Shown: piece after piece, positions 12,099 through 24,946 of the stretch
Layout of the letters: each line of letters starts with the position of its first letter
Numbering within the stretch: position 1 is the stretch's first letter
From: Sesamum alatum
Lineage: Eukaryota > Streptophyta > Magnoliopsida > Lamiales > Pedaliaceae
DNA: 64,000 bases
Assembly: GCA_034509735.1 (NCBI GenBank)
Contig: JACGWO010000005.1
Span: 39,834,479 to 39,898,478, forward strand
Direction: 5' to 3'
Position numbers and translations under genes: made by a program
The notes under the pieces: generated by a model
Database searches by the model: none
What the model was told of the DNA's origin: nothing
The model's input: the letters and a program-made list of their open reading frames with translations, nothing else

Positions 12099-15000
12099 TT
12101 AGGCATCAAGTGCAGTATCCAAATTCACATCCTCAGATTCATCAACAACCATTTCATCTCTAAACAGGAGTTTTAGATACGGCAGCGCTTTGGGAAGAAC
12201 ATGTATGTCTGCCAAGTTTACACTCATCATATCAAAAGCAATGCAAGTCTTATGCATGTGAGTTTCGTCAAACACCGGAATCTTGGGGTATCGTTGGCTG
12301 AAATGAGTAAGGATGATGCGATATGCTCCAGCAGAGTCTCCTACTTCCACAGCTTCCTTAGTCGTGCTGTGGTTTCGTGCAATCGCCTCATCCACCATGC
12401 TATCTTCAAAAGTCGCCTGCAAAATCCAGCAACATGTTCTGTTAGAAACCGATAGCTGTTTTTTTTGATCGTGTAACACCACAACATTCAACAACAGGAA
12501 TCATGACAACCATCAGAAAACAAGAAATTCAGCTTTTGAGATGCAAAATTATTACATCATATATCCATACTTTTTTTAGCTAGATTTTCCAGATGTTCAA
12601 CACTATCTAAGAGTAATGATCACTGAAAGAAGCTGCGCAAAATTTTCATGCAATGATTCATCTTAAAAGCCACTTCAACCATACAAGAAACTAACATTTC
12701 TTCTCTTAAGACAAGTTTGATATCTTTTTTGTCGTAATTTCTTGCAGATTATCCGAGAATTACAATGCTGGACAAATTGAATAGGTGTTTAAGATCTGGC
12801 AGGAATGATTCTATAATAAGTTTTTTACATTACTTACCTCATGAATAAGAACAGTTGCACCACGAGAAGCCTCAACAAGTTCCGGGCAGGGCCTGGTGTC
12901 ACCTGAGTACACGATCTTCCACCCGGGTATGGTTTTTCCGACTCTGTTGATCCTATTTGCGGCTTGCAATACAACACCAAATGCTTGCGGACAATGAACC
13001 ACAGGAAAACTTATCAATGCTTCTAACCCAGCTTCTGCGAGAACCTTCTTTAAGGACTTGAGGATTGCAATGGCAGCAGCAATCTGAGTAGGACTTCCCG
13101 GCCTCTTCCAGAAACTCTGCATACGGCTTCCTCTAGCAAACAAAGCAGAATCAACATTTCCGCCGACTAACCCAACTGTGTTTCCATTCTTAGTGCCCTG
13201 CAAGCGTGTCGGACTTTCTTGCATGGCGTTGTCTTCCTTTGATTCTAAAGCCTCAAGTGAAGCTTCTGTTGTATGCCAACAATCTAGAAACTGCATATCT
13301 AGATCCTCAAGTCTCTGGTAGGCATCAAGAAACCTCTTGAGCTGCCTAGGGCCAACAATGATGATCGGTTCATGTGGTACTCCTTTCAATAAATCACGTC
13401 TCAGAGCCAGGATTCTGGCCAGACCCGTATGATGATCAGCATGGATATGTGAAATCCAGATACATTTTAAACCTCTTACAGCTTCATCAGCACCCTGGAC
13501 ACCAAATCTGTAGGCAAGATATTGAAAAGTATTACGTGTGAATCATAGAAAACGAAAGGGAAGCTGTGGAAAAAACCAAACACGTGGATCAATTTAGCTC
13601 TACCTTCTTTTTAGCTGTCCCAGGGTTCCTTCGCCACAATCTAAAAGTACACTTCCCTTTGCAAATAAATTGATAAAAATGGAACTAACATTTCGATACT
13701 TCGAGGGCTGAGAGGAGCCAGTGCCCAGAAGAACAATCTCCATTTCTTCTCTAGTTATATTTTCAAGACAGCTAGGAAGTACACGTTCATGCAACCATGG
13801 CTCCTCGGTTATAATTGTTTCAGCTTCCATCGATGCTTTCTCTGCACTAGTATCTCCGTTATCCGGCCAGAACTGGGCTACTTGTTGAGAAGCATCTCTG
13901 ATCTCAGGAATCTCAGATAGTAGCTCTCCAATGATCTCTGAAGGAGATGATAAATTTGGTATACCCGATTTGTCAAGTCCAAGATTTGCATACGGGCGCA
14001 GATGGAACTGTTTAACATACATATACTACATCACTAGCAGACTTGAAAGGGGGGCCCCAATAATCGACAAACAAAGTAAAAATTCAATCTCAAGCAATAA
14101 ACATCTATTCAAACAGGACTCTAGGCTGAATAGAAAGAAAATCCACATTTATATGGACAAGTTGGACAAAATGAGATCTAGTTTGGGGATTTAATGAACC
14201 AGCTATTTCAAAGTTAACCACATAAACAATGAATAACTGGATGTCAATAAACATTCTGGTCGCGGTCAGGGGATTGTTCATACCTTGAGAAGATTCTCTG
14301 CTGGAATTGATTCTCTGGTTCTTGGCAAGAGACTCTGACAGAACGTAACTTAAGAGACTCAGTAAGCAGACAAGCTTTTTGCTCATAATCACTAAATTAA
14401 ATGCATTGTTTCAGTTAATCTAAAACGAACTACAACATCTTGGAAAATATAAATAAATATACCTTATGAGATGCCATTGCTTCAGATGGCACGTTCAGGT
14501 TCTGCAGAGACCAAAAACCAGGAGATGGAAAAAATTGAGGACACAGATAGTTAAGACGCGCTGCAATTCTAGCGCTTGCTTTCAAAATTGGAACCTCGAT
14601 ATTTTTCCTGGAAAATATTAAGATCCATCAGCTCTAACTTTTCAAGCAGGAATCAGCCTATAAAAATTCCAAAAACAAAAGTTCATCAAAGAGACCAACA
14701 TTTCATGCCCTGCCATAATATGTTGAGCGGCTCCAAATTTTGACATCCACGTTTGGTAATCATCTGTCCTTGTGACGGATGAGGGTGTTAGGTGAATTAC
14801 ACAATTCACAATTTTGGAACCTTCTGGAACCTCATAAGCTGTATCTACATAATAAGGGGTAAGACATTGTAGAGACAATAAATCCTGCAAATGTGATGAC
14901 GTTGGGCAGTCGACCAGCAGTACAACAGGACCAGGAACAGAAGGACCAAGCACATCACTTGGGTGTACCTGAACATCACAAAAGGGTTCAACAGGACGAA

Positions 15001-17735
15001 CCTATGGGTCCAACACAGTACAAAGCTAAGTTCAAAAGGTTTAAGCATTATGCAATGTACCATGATATCTTGACGATCCGACTTAACAGAATTTCCAAGT
15101 TGCAGGTCACGATACTTTGGGCCAGGTCTTAATCCAAGAGCAGCAGCTTTTTTGGGGTCAAATTTTCCCTTAATTTCAGGCAATTCACAGATATAAATAA
15201 CAGAAAGGTCACCAGGCTTAGTCGAGTTCACACCAGATTCCGGAGGACTCAACTCATAAGATTTGTCCTTCGTCGAGTCAGAAACTTCTATACGTCTTGG
15301 TCTTACGAGTACAGCTGATATTTTGACCACTTCATCATCAATAAGAACAAAAGGATCATCAAACTTCCTTGACATGTTACTGGGAGATCCATTTGGACCT
15401 GGCATTGGACCAAAACTTCGTGTATGAACCATGGCAGCATTCGGGATGAAAGATTTCATAGCATCAACCAAATATTTTAAATCCGAGGGACCCCATACAT
15501 TGACCTGAACAATGAAGAGCCAGAATTACAATTTCACAAATAAAAAGTTTAATAATTCATAATACCAGATCCTGAAGAAATGTGAATTCAAACCAACACT
15601 TACAGACATTCCTTCATCCCCCATGCCAGCCAAAGTCAATAAGAGACCTGCAGTGAGAAAGTAAACATTTCAACTTTTAACTGACTTATCAGTTCCCTCG
15701 TTATCACTGTATCATAAAAAGTATGAGGAATAAAACCACATGTTATACCATTCACCAAAACAGAAAAAGTAAGAAATCTGAAAAATAAATAGAATACCTG
15801 GAAGTCCACCAGCAGTTTCTGAGCAGACACGTGAGAGGAATATGTGATCAATCTGGAGAAATTTTGATAGTAATTAAGTAATAAGATCCACCCACGTAAT
15901 AAGAGAGCATGAAGCATATGCATGTTTAAGAATAAGCTACCTTCGATAATTTGATTTTGTGCTCACTGCAAAAGCGTTGAAGTCCCTGGGAAAAAATATT
16001 ACATACTGCTAAATAAGCACAAGTGCTCCAAATATATTTCATCCTAATGATATCTAAAATCATAAAACTTTTAAGACACAATTGCTCGATCGCCAATGAA
16101 TTTGATGCAAAGACCATGATAAGTGATAACCATACCAGATATAACACAGGTCCATTCCAGAGAACCAGAACAAGCCAATAAAACAAGTTCCCTCCCAAAT
16201 AGAGTCAATAACTCAGGAGAAAGAAGAGTAAAACCCATAGCATTACAATCTTCCTTTTCTGTTTTGTATTCTGTTTTCCAGATTAGAAAGGCAAATTAAA
16301 CTATATAAGTTACTTTAATAAGTAGGTGTAACATTTGACAGTTGGCACATCCGCTTTGCTTCTCTGTCCAACTCTAGTTACAAGTGGATGAATATGATTC
16401 TTCATGATTTTCTTGAGGGGGGTGTATGTGAAGCATTTACTACAGCCTCTTTAGCTATTGACTATTGATATTTTCCAGGTTTCATCTTCTCTAGGAATCA
16501 ACTGTACCCCTCTTGTCAAACATTCAACTTCAGTTCACAAGATGCCAACTAAAACATGTAATTTATCAGCTAAAAGTTTAGAAGTTTGAAATACACATTT
16601 CCTCTGAATATCATATGATCACAGTGTAAACCAAATATTCTGCCAAATTCCTTAATCAACAACTAAAGAATAAAACTTCTCCCTATACCCACCAAAGATT
16701 GGATATAATATTTCAATTTAGCATACAAAACTTGATTCAAATCAAAGTAAGCTCACTTCTCCAGCATTAAATATAAATCTTTGCTTGTCAAAAAACAGCA
16801 GCACTGCTGGTGATGTATCTTGAGTGTCCATACCAGTGCCAAGAATCTGCAAGATAAACAGATTTAAATTTAAGCATAAAGAAAAACGAAAGTGAACACT
16901 TTACCCTACCTATATCCTTAAAATCAACAAATCTACTTTCAGTAAGTAGAAACATGGACTCTCATCATCGTAGAATAGTTCGAATACAACACAGACAAGG
17001 ATCAAGAAATTCCACATGAAAATGCAGACCTCCAATACTCTAACTCATCATCAGAGCAGAACACAACCACTCCTCTGTCCTTGACTACTTCCTTTCAAAG
17101 TCTTGACTCATAGCATGTCTTCTAAATACAAAATGGGAAATGCATCCATGAAAACCCGCCAATGCCACATGTATCACATAAGCAAAACCCAAGTACAAGA
17201 AACAAATTTCAAGCACATAAATCATACAATCAAGCAATCTAATTAGGTTACTCAACCACGCTGTACAACATTAGAAACAAAAACAAAAAAACAATTCGAA
17301 GTATTCCCTTACCTGAACGTAGGAAATGGTATTAGCAGGATTCAGCTTTCGAACTTTAAGCTGCAAATTCTTTTTGGGCCTATCACTCTCATCTCTACCC
17401 TCAGCCCTCTTTCTATTAAATCCAAAGCCCTCAGTTGCACCTTTTGAACTTGCGTCTCTTTCTTCCGTCGCCATGAAACCGCCTTTATCACTACTACTAT
17501 CCTTCTTCTTCCAAGTCTCCCTCAAAGTACTCCTGTTCCGATGAAAAGAACGTGAATTCTTGTTATTGTTATCAGTACCATGCGGTTTCTTGGAGTACGC
17601 CGAGAAAACGGCCAACGGGAGTTGGGGTTTGAGGGAGCGATTTTTGCGGAGGAAAATTGGGGCGGCGGAGAAGGGGTGGCGATGGTGGTAGTTGGCGGAG
17701 GAGAGAAGGAGGCGAAGGTTTGCAATTTGGGGCAT
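12099..17735 (-). CDS. TRZ4: Long-form tRNase Z (RNase Z), tRNA 3'-end endonuclease
   Basis: Cuts the 3' trailer from precursor tRNAs. Twelve exons: 17735-17313, 16846-16757, 15985-15941, 15852-15798, 15647-15604, 15504-15061, 14968-14700, 14607-14463, 14334-14284, 14007-13604, 13507-12838 and 12416-12099, totalling 985 residues, about the size of plant long forms. The Arg/Ser-rich N-terminus ([13 protein letters not shown]...) looks like an organellar transit peptide. The first metallo-beta-lactamase half starts at [17 protein letters not shown] (about 142). The catalytic half has [15 protein letters not shown] (about 612), the zinc motif HIHADH (about 677-682), [19 protein letters not shown], and [12 protein letters not shown] near the end. 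Compartment and the TRZ3/TRZ4 choice are inferred. Confidence 0.93.
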
Positions 17736-18995
17736 TCTTCTTATTTATGGTTTGAAGATTTGAAGGGTTTAAGGGGGAGAAAAAGGGCTCCAACTCAAAA
17801 CCCCATTATCCATTTTTATTGCTCCTTTTTTTTTTATTGCCTTTCTGGATTGGATTTTTTTAATTTTTTTTTATGATTTGTATAGGATAAAAGAACTGTA
17901 TATTTAATTAATAATTCCTAGTTATTGAAAATACTATGATCTAAATATAAACATCTCTCCATATAGATTCTCGTTTTTTAGTCCAAGTATGAAATACGAT
18001 TGTACCGACAAACTCATCTTTTATGTATTAGTTTATTAAATGTAGATTAAATCAAACATTAATAATGAAATATTTGTGTAGATTAAATCAAACATTATTG
18101 TACTCCTCAAATAAATCATCATAATTTATGATCGAACATCACTATAAATTCTGATTGAAACTCTTCTCGAAGTTTATTTGAAATAAAATAACACATATGA
18201 TACAACAAAATGGGAATGATTATGTGATGCACACATCCGACGCATAATTACATATGTTGTCGGAATTAATTTTTAAGGTCCCATTTACTTTTTATTATTG
18301 GAATGGAGAGGGAGAATTGAGTATTTAATTCACTCCCTAGCCAACGTTGATCTATACTATCTAATTATTGACCAGCACCATTATGATGTTTTCGTCTAAT
18401 AATTTTTTTATTTTTTTTTACATTCACTAACTTCCACATTTTCTCCACTATCTACAAATAGTAAAAACCACCGTATTTAAATAGTTATTTACTTTTAGCT
18501 ATTTATTTTTTTAACACAATCTTTTTCATTTTATCATTTTCCCTACAACAAAAAGTTTCAGTAAACGATATTTAATTATTTATATTTTTTTAAATATTTT
18601 ATGCACATACTTCTTTTGATGAAGATGTTTTTAGTGACCCTTTTCGTATATCTCCTAGAATTATCTCCTCCCCCACTGTAATGAACATGTTTCTGCGATG
18701 ATAAATATATATTAAGTTTATTTTTTTAAAAAAAAAAAAGTATGCAGTTTATTAAATTATCCGTCCCTTATTAATTTATCCTATCATCAAATACTCCCTC
18801 TAAGGCCCGAATTATCACTTATCCCACACAAAAAAGTAAATAAAGTAAAATAAAATAAACGACCCCTAACTCTTTTTATAGGAATCATGTATAACATAAT
18901 TACTGATACATATATCTTTCATTGTCTATACACATTCAGGTGGACCAGAAAAAGTTACAGCATTTTTCGCCCGAATTTCGCCTGAGATATTCAGT
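17736..18995. other. Intergenic spacer, tRNase Z promoter side
   Basis: AT-rich DNA between the 5' end of the tRNase Z gene and the 3' end of the LETM1-like gene. Short ORFs overlapping the tRNase Z first exon are antisense shadows. No other gene or clear mobile element was recognised. Confidence 0.5.
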
Positions 18996-19012
18996 AGGGA
19001 GGGTGTCCGGGC

Positions 19013-22000
19013 TTAAACGAGTTTAGAGGTAGCATCGTCAACATGAATGCATTGTACTTGCATCTTCTTCGTTCTCTTGAGTTGCTTCGCTAAGTTGAGC
19101 CGTTCCTCCAAGTAGGGAGAAGGAATCTAGTCCAACGGAAAGACCATGTCAGCAACAACAACGGGCGAACGACATAGGAAGAGAGAGGGTGATTTACCAG
19201 ATAAGGCATGTATCTCTTGATTGCAGCAAACATGGCTGCATGGCCTACAGCAGAAACCTGATAAGAAGAGAATAAGGCTAAAGGTTAATTACATTCCTTG
19301 TTTATGTCGATGATGTATTGGATACAAACAAGACAGAGCAATGCATTTGGGATGTTAATGTCTTAATTCTCAAATGACAATGATGTAATGTCAGGACAAC
19401 TTTACTGGTGCTGTTGAAACATATTACCAAGATGTCGGTTTTTGTGGTGTGTGCACCTTTCAGCAGGTAAAAGAAGATATGAACCTAACGATGGTGTTTA
19501 TATAATCCTTGTCGGAATATGTCACCAGTATATATCGCGTTTTAACTCAAGCACAACAACCCAACAACGGTTTGGCAAAACCACCTCTTCAGAAGGACGA
19601 ACCCCTCGCAGTAAGGTGACATTTCGTACTCAATAAGGTGAAGAAATCTATATTGATTTTAGTAAACAGCTAGAAACCAATGGACATGACTGTTATGAGA
19701 GAAATGTTAAGAGTAGACTGCAAAGAGCTTTTCATTAACCTGAAAGTCTAGTGCAATATCAAAAAAGTAGATAAATTTCAAATGATTGGTCTGAAACTAG
19801 CTTACAGGAAGTAGCATTAGTATTGTTATAGGGATAAGTGTGGCAATGTCAGCGAGCGTCCTTCGCATCTTCCCCGTCTCCCGTTTTGTGACCTTATAGC
19901 CGCATAATTTCTTCACCAAAAACCTCAACGTGTCAGAGATGTCTACAAAGAGCAGCTGAGTACCAATCCCCACATCCTGCAACATATACTTGAGGTTCCA
20001 GATTAGCGAGCACGAATTACCATAATTGAACGCAAGTAGACATACAGGATTACTGGACTTACAACACTTGCAGCAACAAGCTTCATAGCTGACTGTTTGA
20101 GAAAATTTTGTTGAATGGACTTTGATGCAGCAGTATGATCCAAATCAACCAAGGTTTCAGCTCGAGTCCCAGATGAGCTGGTGGCCTGTCATTCTTAACA
20201 AATTATTCATGCTTGTAATAAAAAGGCTTACGACCATTGTATTGTAGCACATATAGTGACACTTGCTTATCGAGAAACATTCTTGAGGGCAACATTTCGA
20301 TAACTAAAAGTCAGGAATTTATCAAGAAATGTTTCCATTTCTCTTCTATTTTCTTGTTAACTTTTTCAGAAAATTCTCTTACTTTGTGGAAAGTCAAGGT
20401 TAATCTGAGGAATCATATTAATTCTCAACACAAGGCAACAGAAACTTGGTCGTAAAGAGGTACGTATAAAGAGGTTTGCATGTTTTTGCCCTCTGTCTAA
20501 CACTTGCAAGCAAATCATCTGCTTGGTCTATCATTTTCCTTTCATTTTGTAATCAACAAAGCATAGATTCGCTCATTATCAGAAAAATTACGCCACTAAA
20601 GTCTCCATTAATCCACCTAAAAAGTCACACCTGTGTCTCCGGAGAAGCTTGTCGATGTTTCTCTCTACTTCTCAGTTCATCTGGTCGCTGCTGTGCTGTT
20701 CCCTTAATCAGAAAAGATGGGGTTGAATTGGGTCTGTTTCTTTCACCTATTTTAGGCAGGTCACTGCTTGAGAAAGTTAACAGAAGAAACTTTACCGTCA
20801 AATCTTAGACATGTTTTTATTTGCCTGAATTTTGCCAATTTAACTGAGGTGGCATCCAGCAGACCTGACTTACCTTGTTCTATCATAAGTGGCCCAGTGG
20901 TCCTCCAGACACGTTGATAGCAGGCCCTGACTAAGGACAGAAAATCAACTCTGAGCCCTGATAACAGTGTAGAATGCTGAAAAAACCATCATCATAATGG
21001 AGTGTTGATCACCTCTGAAGCAAGAATTCTAACAAATCAGGATCTAAGGTTTGCTGTGTGGAATTGCTATAGTGAGCAAATCCTGAAATCACATCATAGC
21101 ATACGGTAAAAACAGAGTAAAAGATAATCTCCTTTTCTGCCTGGATCAGATGGCACTTAGATCTCCTCCTTTCTTGACATAACTGGCAGTTATACGCATC
21201 GAAAAAGTCGAGCCATCCAATTTCATCAATAATTACCTGTTGACAAAAAACTTGAGCCACCTTGTTTTCCTATAGTGTTGTCATGTTTTGGAAGCAAACT
21301 CACCTCCATTAAGAGCTGATACACCGACAGGGTTGAAAATTCAGGATATATGAAGAGGATACCACACTCTAAGTAACTGCAGAAACATCAACTCCTGTCC
21401 TTCAACAATTGATTAGGTCAAACTCAAAACGAATAAAGAAAGAAAGGCAGATAGAGTATGCCTGAGAAAATCTTGCATTTGCTCATCGATCTCCTTTATA
21501 TTGTGCCTTGACAAGAATAATCTTGATTCTCTTCCTAAATAAGCAAATAGAGCGAGAGTAGCCAAACTATTTTCTTGAACCTGCAAAACCAAAAGGACAA
21601 TGTATTCTTGGAATATGACTAACAATAGATACACAAACAAAATAATTCTGAAAAAATGGCGTCTCTCAAGATTTTAGAGTAAATTTCTCTATAATTCACA
21701 AGCATATAATAAATGAGGATCTGGACAGGGATCTAATTCTATTTATCATTCCACTGCAACTGAGAATTTTTGACGAGCTAGAAACAAAATTTAAACTAAT
21801 TGCGTGCTGGAGAATTCAAAGGTGTAAGAGACAAGATGGAACGTGCTTAAGAATGGGGGAAGAACCTTGTCAGAAAGATCATCTCTGGCTTTAATGACAC
21901 TCTCTCTTCGGAATGCTGCAGAAAGTTTTTCCTGAACCAGTCCAATCCAAAATTCTATATCTTCAATAGTCTTACTCGGAAGAACTTTACTTCCAAAATG

Positions 22001-23991
22001 GGACAGGAAATCCTCCTCAAATCCAGCCTCAATCGCTAAGTGGTGCAATTTGCCAACAGTAACTTGGTCATGTGCCATATTCATGAGCTCTATCATTGCG
22101 TCTTCAATTGAATTTGAGAAGAAGGAACAAGAAATTCGCCCCAAATCTAGTTTCCCGACAGCAGCACAACAACTGATGGCCATAATTGTTCCTGCAACAC
22201 CACTGAGTTCTGTGTGTATTAGATTTCTCTGAACTGCCAGGTAGATGTGTATATGGTAATTTCAGATTCAGAATACAATATCTAGGATTTCTGTGCATCA
22301 TTAAATTATTCAATGAACAAACCTTCCAGCATATTCCACGGACCATTTCTTGAACAAAGGCATAAAAACTTCAGCTACCCGTGGAAGTTCCACTATTTGA
22401 AACCACTGTACCAATTTTGGGTTCCTTATGGTTAACTGACTTTCAATGTGGTCTCGTAGAAAGTCTGTATTTGGAGAGAGGCTGATCCACACGGAAGAAG
22501 AAAATGTCATAACATGGGGCTGGCAATTTTCCTATAGAAAAGACAAATGAAAACTGCAATATACAGCAGAATCTTGAAATTCGAAAAAAAACATTGACTG
22601 CACTTGGATGAAGAATTGCAGCTATGAATGTTTACTATTTTTCTTTTTTACACAATGAACATGACTACACGAGGCATCCGAAGAAAAGAATACATATTGA
22701 TTTATGAATTCGACAGATATACTATATATCTCATGCATCCAATAAATAAAATTTTTCGATGCAGTCCCTTTTTCTTACATCTTATGAACAGGAGACGGAT
22801 TGTTGCAGCGATTGTGAGAAAGAAACAGTTCCACTTCTATTGCTGCTTTTAGTAAAGCATATGCTGCAACCTGGACGAGGAAACCTGTAAATCAATTTAT
22901 CCCGTTCCCCTCATTTACCACAAAGTTCAAGTACTTGAATTAGCAAAGTATACTTGTAATTTGATGTAGATCACATATGTGGATTGTCAAGGCAAATGCA
23001 ATGCATAAGGTCAATTGTCCAGTAAACAATACTTTCTCATCATCTCTGTCTGCACACTGCATATATATATACATATGGTATACCTGATACGCAATGTGTT
23101 TATGCCAGGCATGGACGTCAACTCCATTCCACGCCATCGCAACTGCTGGCCCTGTTTTAGCCAAGTCAAGTGTCTGTACTGCAACGGAAAAGCTTCTAGC
23201 AGTTTCGTGCAACACCCGTACAAGATGATTCACCCGATTAATCTCCATTTCATTACTCTGAGACTTATTTTTGTCCAGAGAACACTCATTGTCCGAAATG
23301 CTTTCACCAGAATCCGCATTGGTTGCCGTGGATGAAAGTGCTCCAGGAGGAACCCATTTCCACGACGATATTTGGGATGCCGATGCATGTATGAGTAGAA
23401 ATTGCTTTGTAAGGGCATTCTTTGCCAGCCGACGCCTCTCCTGCTGTCTCACATTTATCTTGGATGGTGAATTGGTCTTGAAATTTAACCTATCCTCTGA
23501 TACAACAGCTTTTCTGTGACAAAAAGAACAAGGGTTCAAGATCTTATTCCAGCATTTGAACAGAACAGATCTTATCCTCTGCAAATTCCTATTGCTACTG
23601 GTTTTTATTCCCTTGAGTGTGAAGAATTGGAAAAACCCAATTCTGGAATCGTCCAAAACTCACTTGTAATCTTGTATCTCACCAATAATGCTTAGCCCAA
23701 AACTCGCAAGTTGAAAAGGCCCATGGTTTCACTTGCAGAACGCTAAACCTAAATCATATACATATCCCTGAAACAGTTGTCTGTTTCCACAGAATTTTTC
23801 ACTTAGAGTATTAGTACCAAAGTATGGAGTTGACTTTTATGAGAATCTTTGCTGAATCTACACTTACTGAAGTAAAAACAGCAAACACATTATCAGTGTG
23901 TGTGTGTGTGTGTGTGTGTGTGGAAACAAAAGAGGAAACGAGCTTACGGGGTGCAGAAGTTGGAGGATCGCAGAGTGAAGTTGGACGCCAT
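19013..23991 (-). CDS. LETM1-like protein
   Basis: Fourteen exons: 23991-23948, 23513-23084, 22870-22779, 22481-22323, 22202-21866, 21580-21462, 21376-21304, 21236-21013, 20930-20874, 20733-20631, 20185-20063, 19976-19806, 19257-19198 and 19126-19013, totalling 701 residues. The C-terminal part (about 588-701) has the LETM1-type segment: KMRRTLADIATLIPITILML, then VSAVGHAAMFAAIKRYMPYL, then IPSPYLEERLNLAKQLKR. Upstream is a long plant-specific region (SIEDAMIELMNMAHDQV, VLPSKTIEDIEFWIGLVQEK, SQGLLSTCLEDHWATYDRTR). The best match I recall is the Arabidopsis LETM1-like pair At3g11560/At5g06220. LETM1 proteins act in ion homeostasis and translation in the mitochondrial inner membrane; whether this branch does so is unknown. 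The intron at 21377-21461 uses a GC donor. Exon 1 is short (MASNFTLRSSNFCT) and its ATG overlaps that of the plus-strand neighbour. Confidence 0.85.
23898..23922. repeat. (TG)n microsatellite
   Basis: A run of about 12 TG units in LETM1-like intron 1, just upstream of the plus-strand gene starting at 23990. It could lie in that gene's leader. Confidence 0.85.
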
Positions 23992-24851
23992 GGAAATAGG
24001 GAGGGAAAGGAGAAAGGGTTTGGTGGGCTTATCAGAAAATGATATTCAAGCGAAGACATCGAGATCGAGGCAAGAAAAAAAGATTAAACAAATAAAATCC
24101 GAGTTGAATAAGACGGTATTTCAACCACAAAGTCATAGTAATTTGCTCCCACCAAACCACCAAAACCATCGACTCCCACTTGTTAATCCATCGTTTTCAA
24201 CCCATTCTTGGACTGATTTACCATCACAAACGTACAAGGTTAGTTGCTTCTTTCCAGCTGACATATATTCTTATCCAGTTTTCTTGGTTTTATGCAGCAG
24301 GATTGAACTGCACTTGTTGAGTTGCTGCAGAGTGGTTTGGACGGGCAAACGGGCTCAACACTGATAGAAATTGTGAAAAAACTCGTCATTTTTTCAAGTT
24401 AAGAGGCAAACCAGCTGAGCTAATGATGAGACCATGATTCAATCACAAATGTATTACAAGGGGAGCAACCGTCGAGGGTCATTCCCAGGTGTTTCATAGT
24501 ATGGAAATGTTGAAACATGTTTGATACACATAATTAGCATAAACCCATAATGAAAGGCTCGACATTTTCTTGATTTCTATGATGTTTCATAGTATGGAAA
24601 TGTTGAAACATGTTTGATACACATAATTAGCATAAACCCATAATGAAAGGCTCGACATTTTCTTGATTTCTGACAGTAGACATGAAAATCAGATATTAGC
24701 AAAACCATGTTGCTATCTTGGCTTGCAGGTTTACAAGTTTCATACTAATGCCATAACATCGCTGCCTGAGATTGAAAGCACGGACAATCTGCATGGGTTT
24801 GGAATAGTGTTTTCAGAACTCGGGTACAGAGGGTTAAAGTTCATGAGTTAA
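23990..24851 (+). CDS. Small unknown protein, three exons, head-to-head with LETM1-like
   Basis: Not recognised. Three exons join in frame at canonical sites: 23990-24238, 24331-24384 and 24729-24851, coding 141 residues. All three exons are whole-codon blocks (83, 18 and 41 codons with stop). The product starts MEIGRERRKGLVGLSEN. It has a basic Lys/Gln-rich stretch (RSRQEKKIKQIKSELNK), a Pro/Asn/His-rich middle (LLPPNHQNHRLPLVNPS), then SGLDGQTGSTLIEIVKKL and a C-terminal block VYKFHTNAITSLPEIE...GFGIVFSELGYRGLKFMS. There is no signal peptide or membrane segment. The phase match over three exons is the main reason to believe it. The start codon overlaps the opposite-strand ATG in CCATGG, so one of the two starts may be mis-set. 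Intron 2 holds a perfect 89-bp duplication. Confidence 0.6.
24490..24671. repeat. Perfect 89-bp tandem duplication
   Basis: 24490-24578 (tgtttcatagtatggaaatg ... cttgatttct) is repeated without change at 24583-24671, separated by 4 bp. It lies inside intron 2 of the small plus-strand gene. Lack of divergence suggests a recent event or an assembly artefact. Confidence 0.9.
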
Positions 24852-24946
24852 TAGGCTGCTCGGAGGTTTATGCAATACGATCCAGTGTAAATGTATTTTC
24901 AGTCAGCCCGCAGATGCATCGTTTGAAAACGTGATGTCAAAATTCT

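Noticed and set aside
20940..20985. Acceptors at cttttttcag or gttatcag for the LETM1-like exon near 20.9 kb
   Set aside because: They give introns of 36-55 nt or a shifted frame with a stop. The acceptor tgtccttag at 20931 gives an 82-nt intron and the frame SQGLLSTCLEDHW.
22310..22510. Minus-strand ORF opening MTFSSSVWISLSPNTD as a separate protein start
   Set aside because: Only its part from 22481 is exon. The acceptor at ggatcag/cctctc restores the LETM1-like frame (HKILSPNTDF); the Met lies in the intron.
24581..24671. Short direct repeats considered as a CRISPR-like array
   Set aside because: Only two copies, no spacer regularity, and a plant nuclear context. The same holds for the 39-bp three-copy repeat at 27.7 kb.
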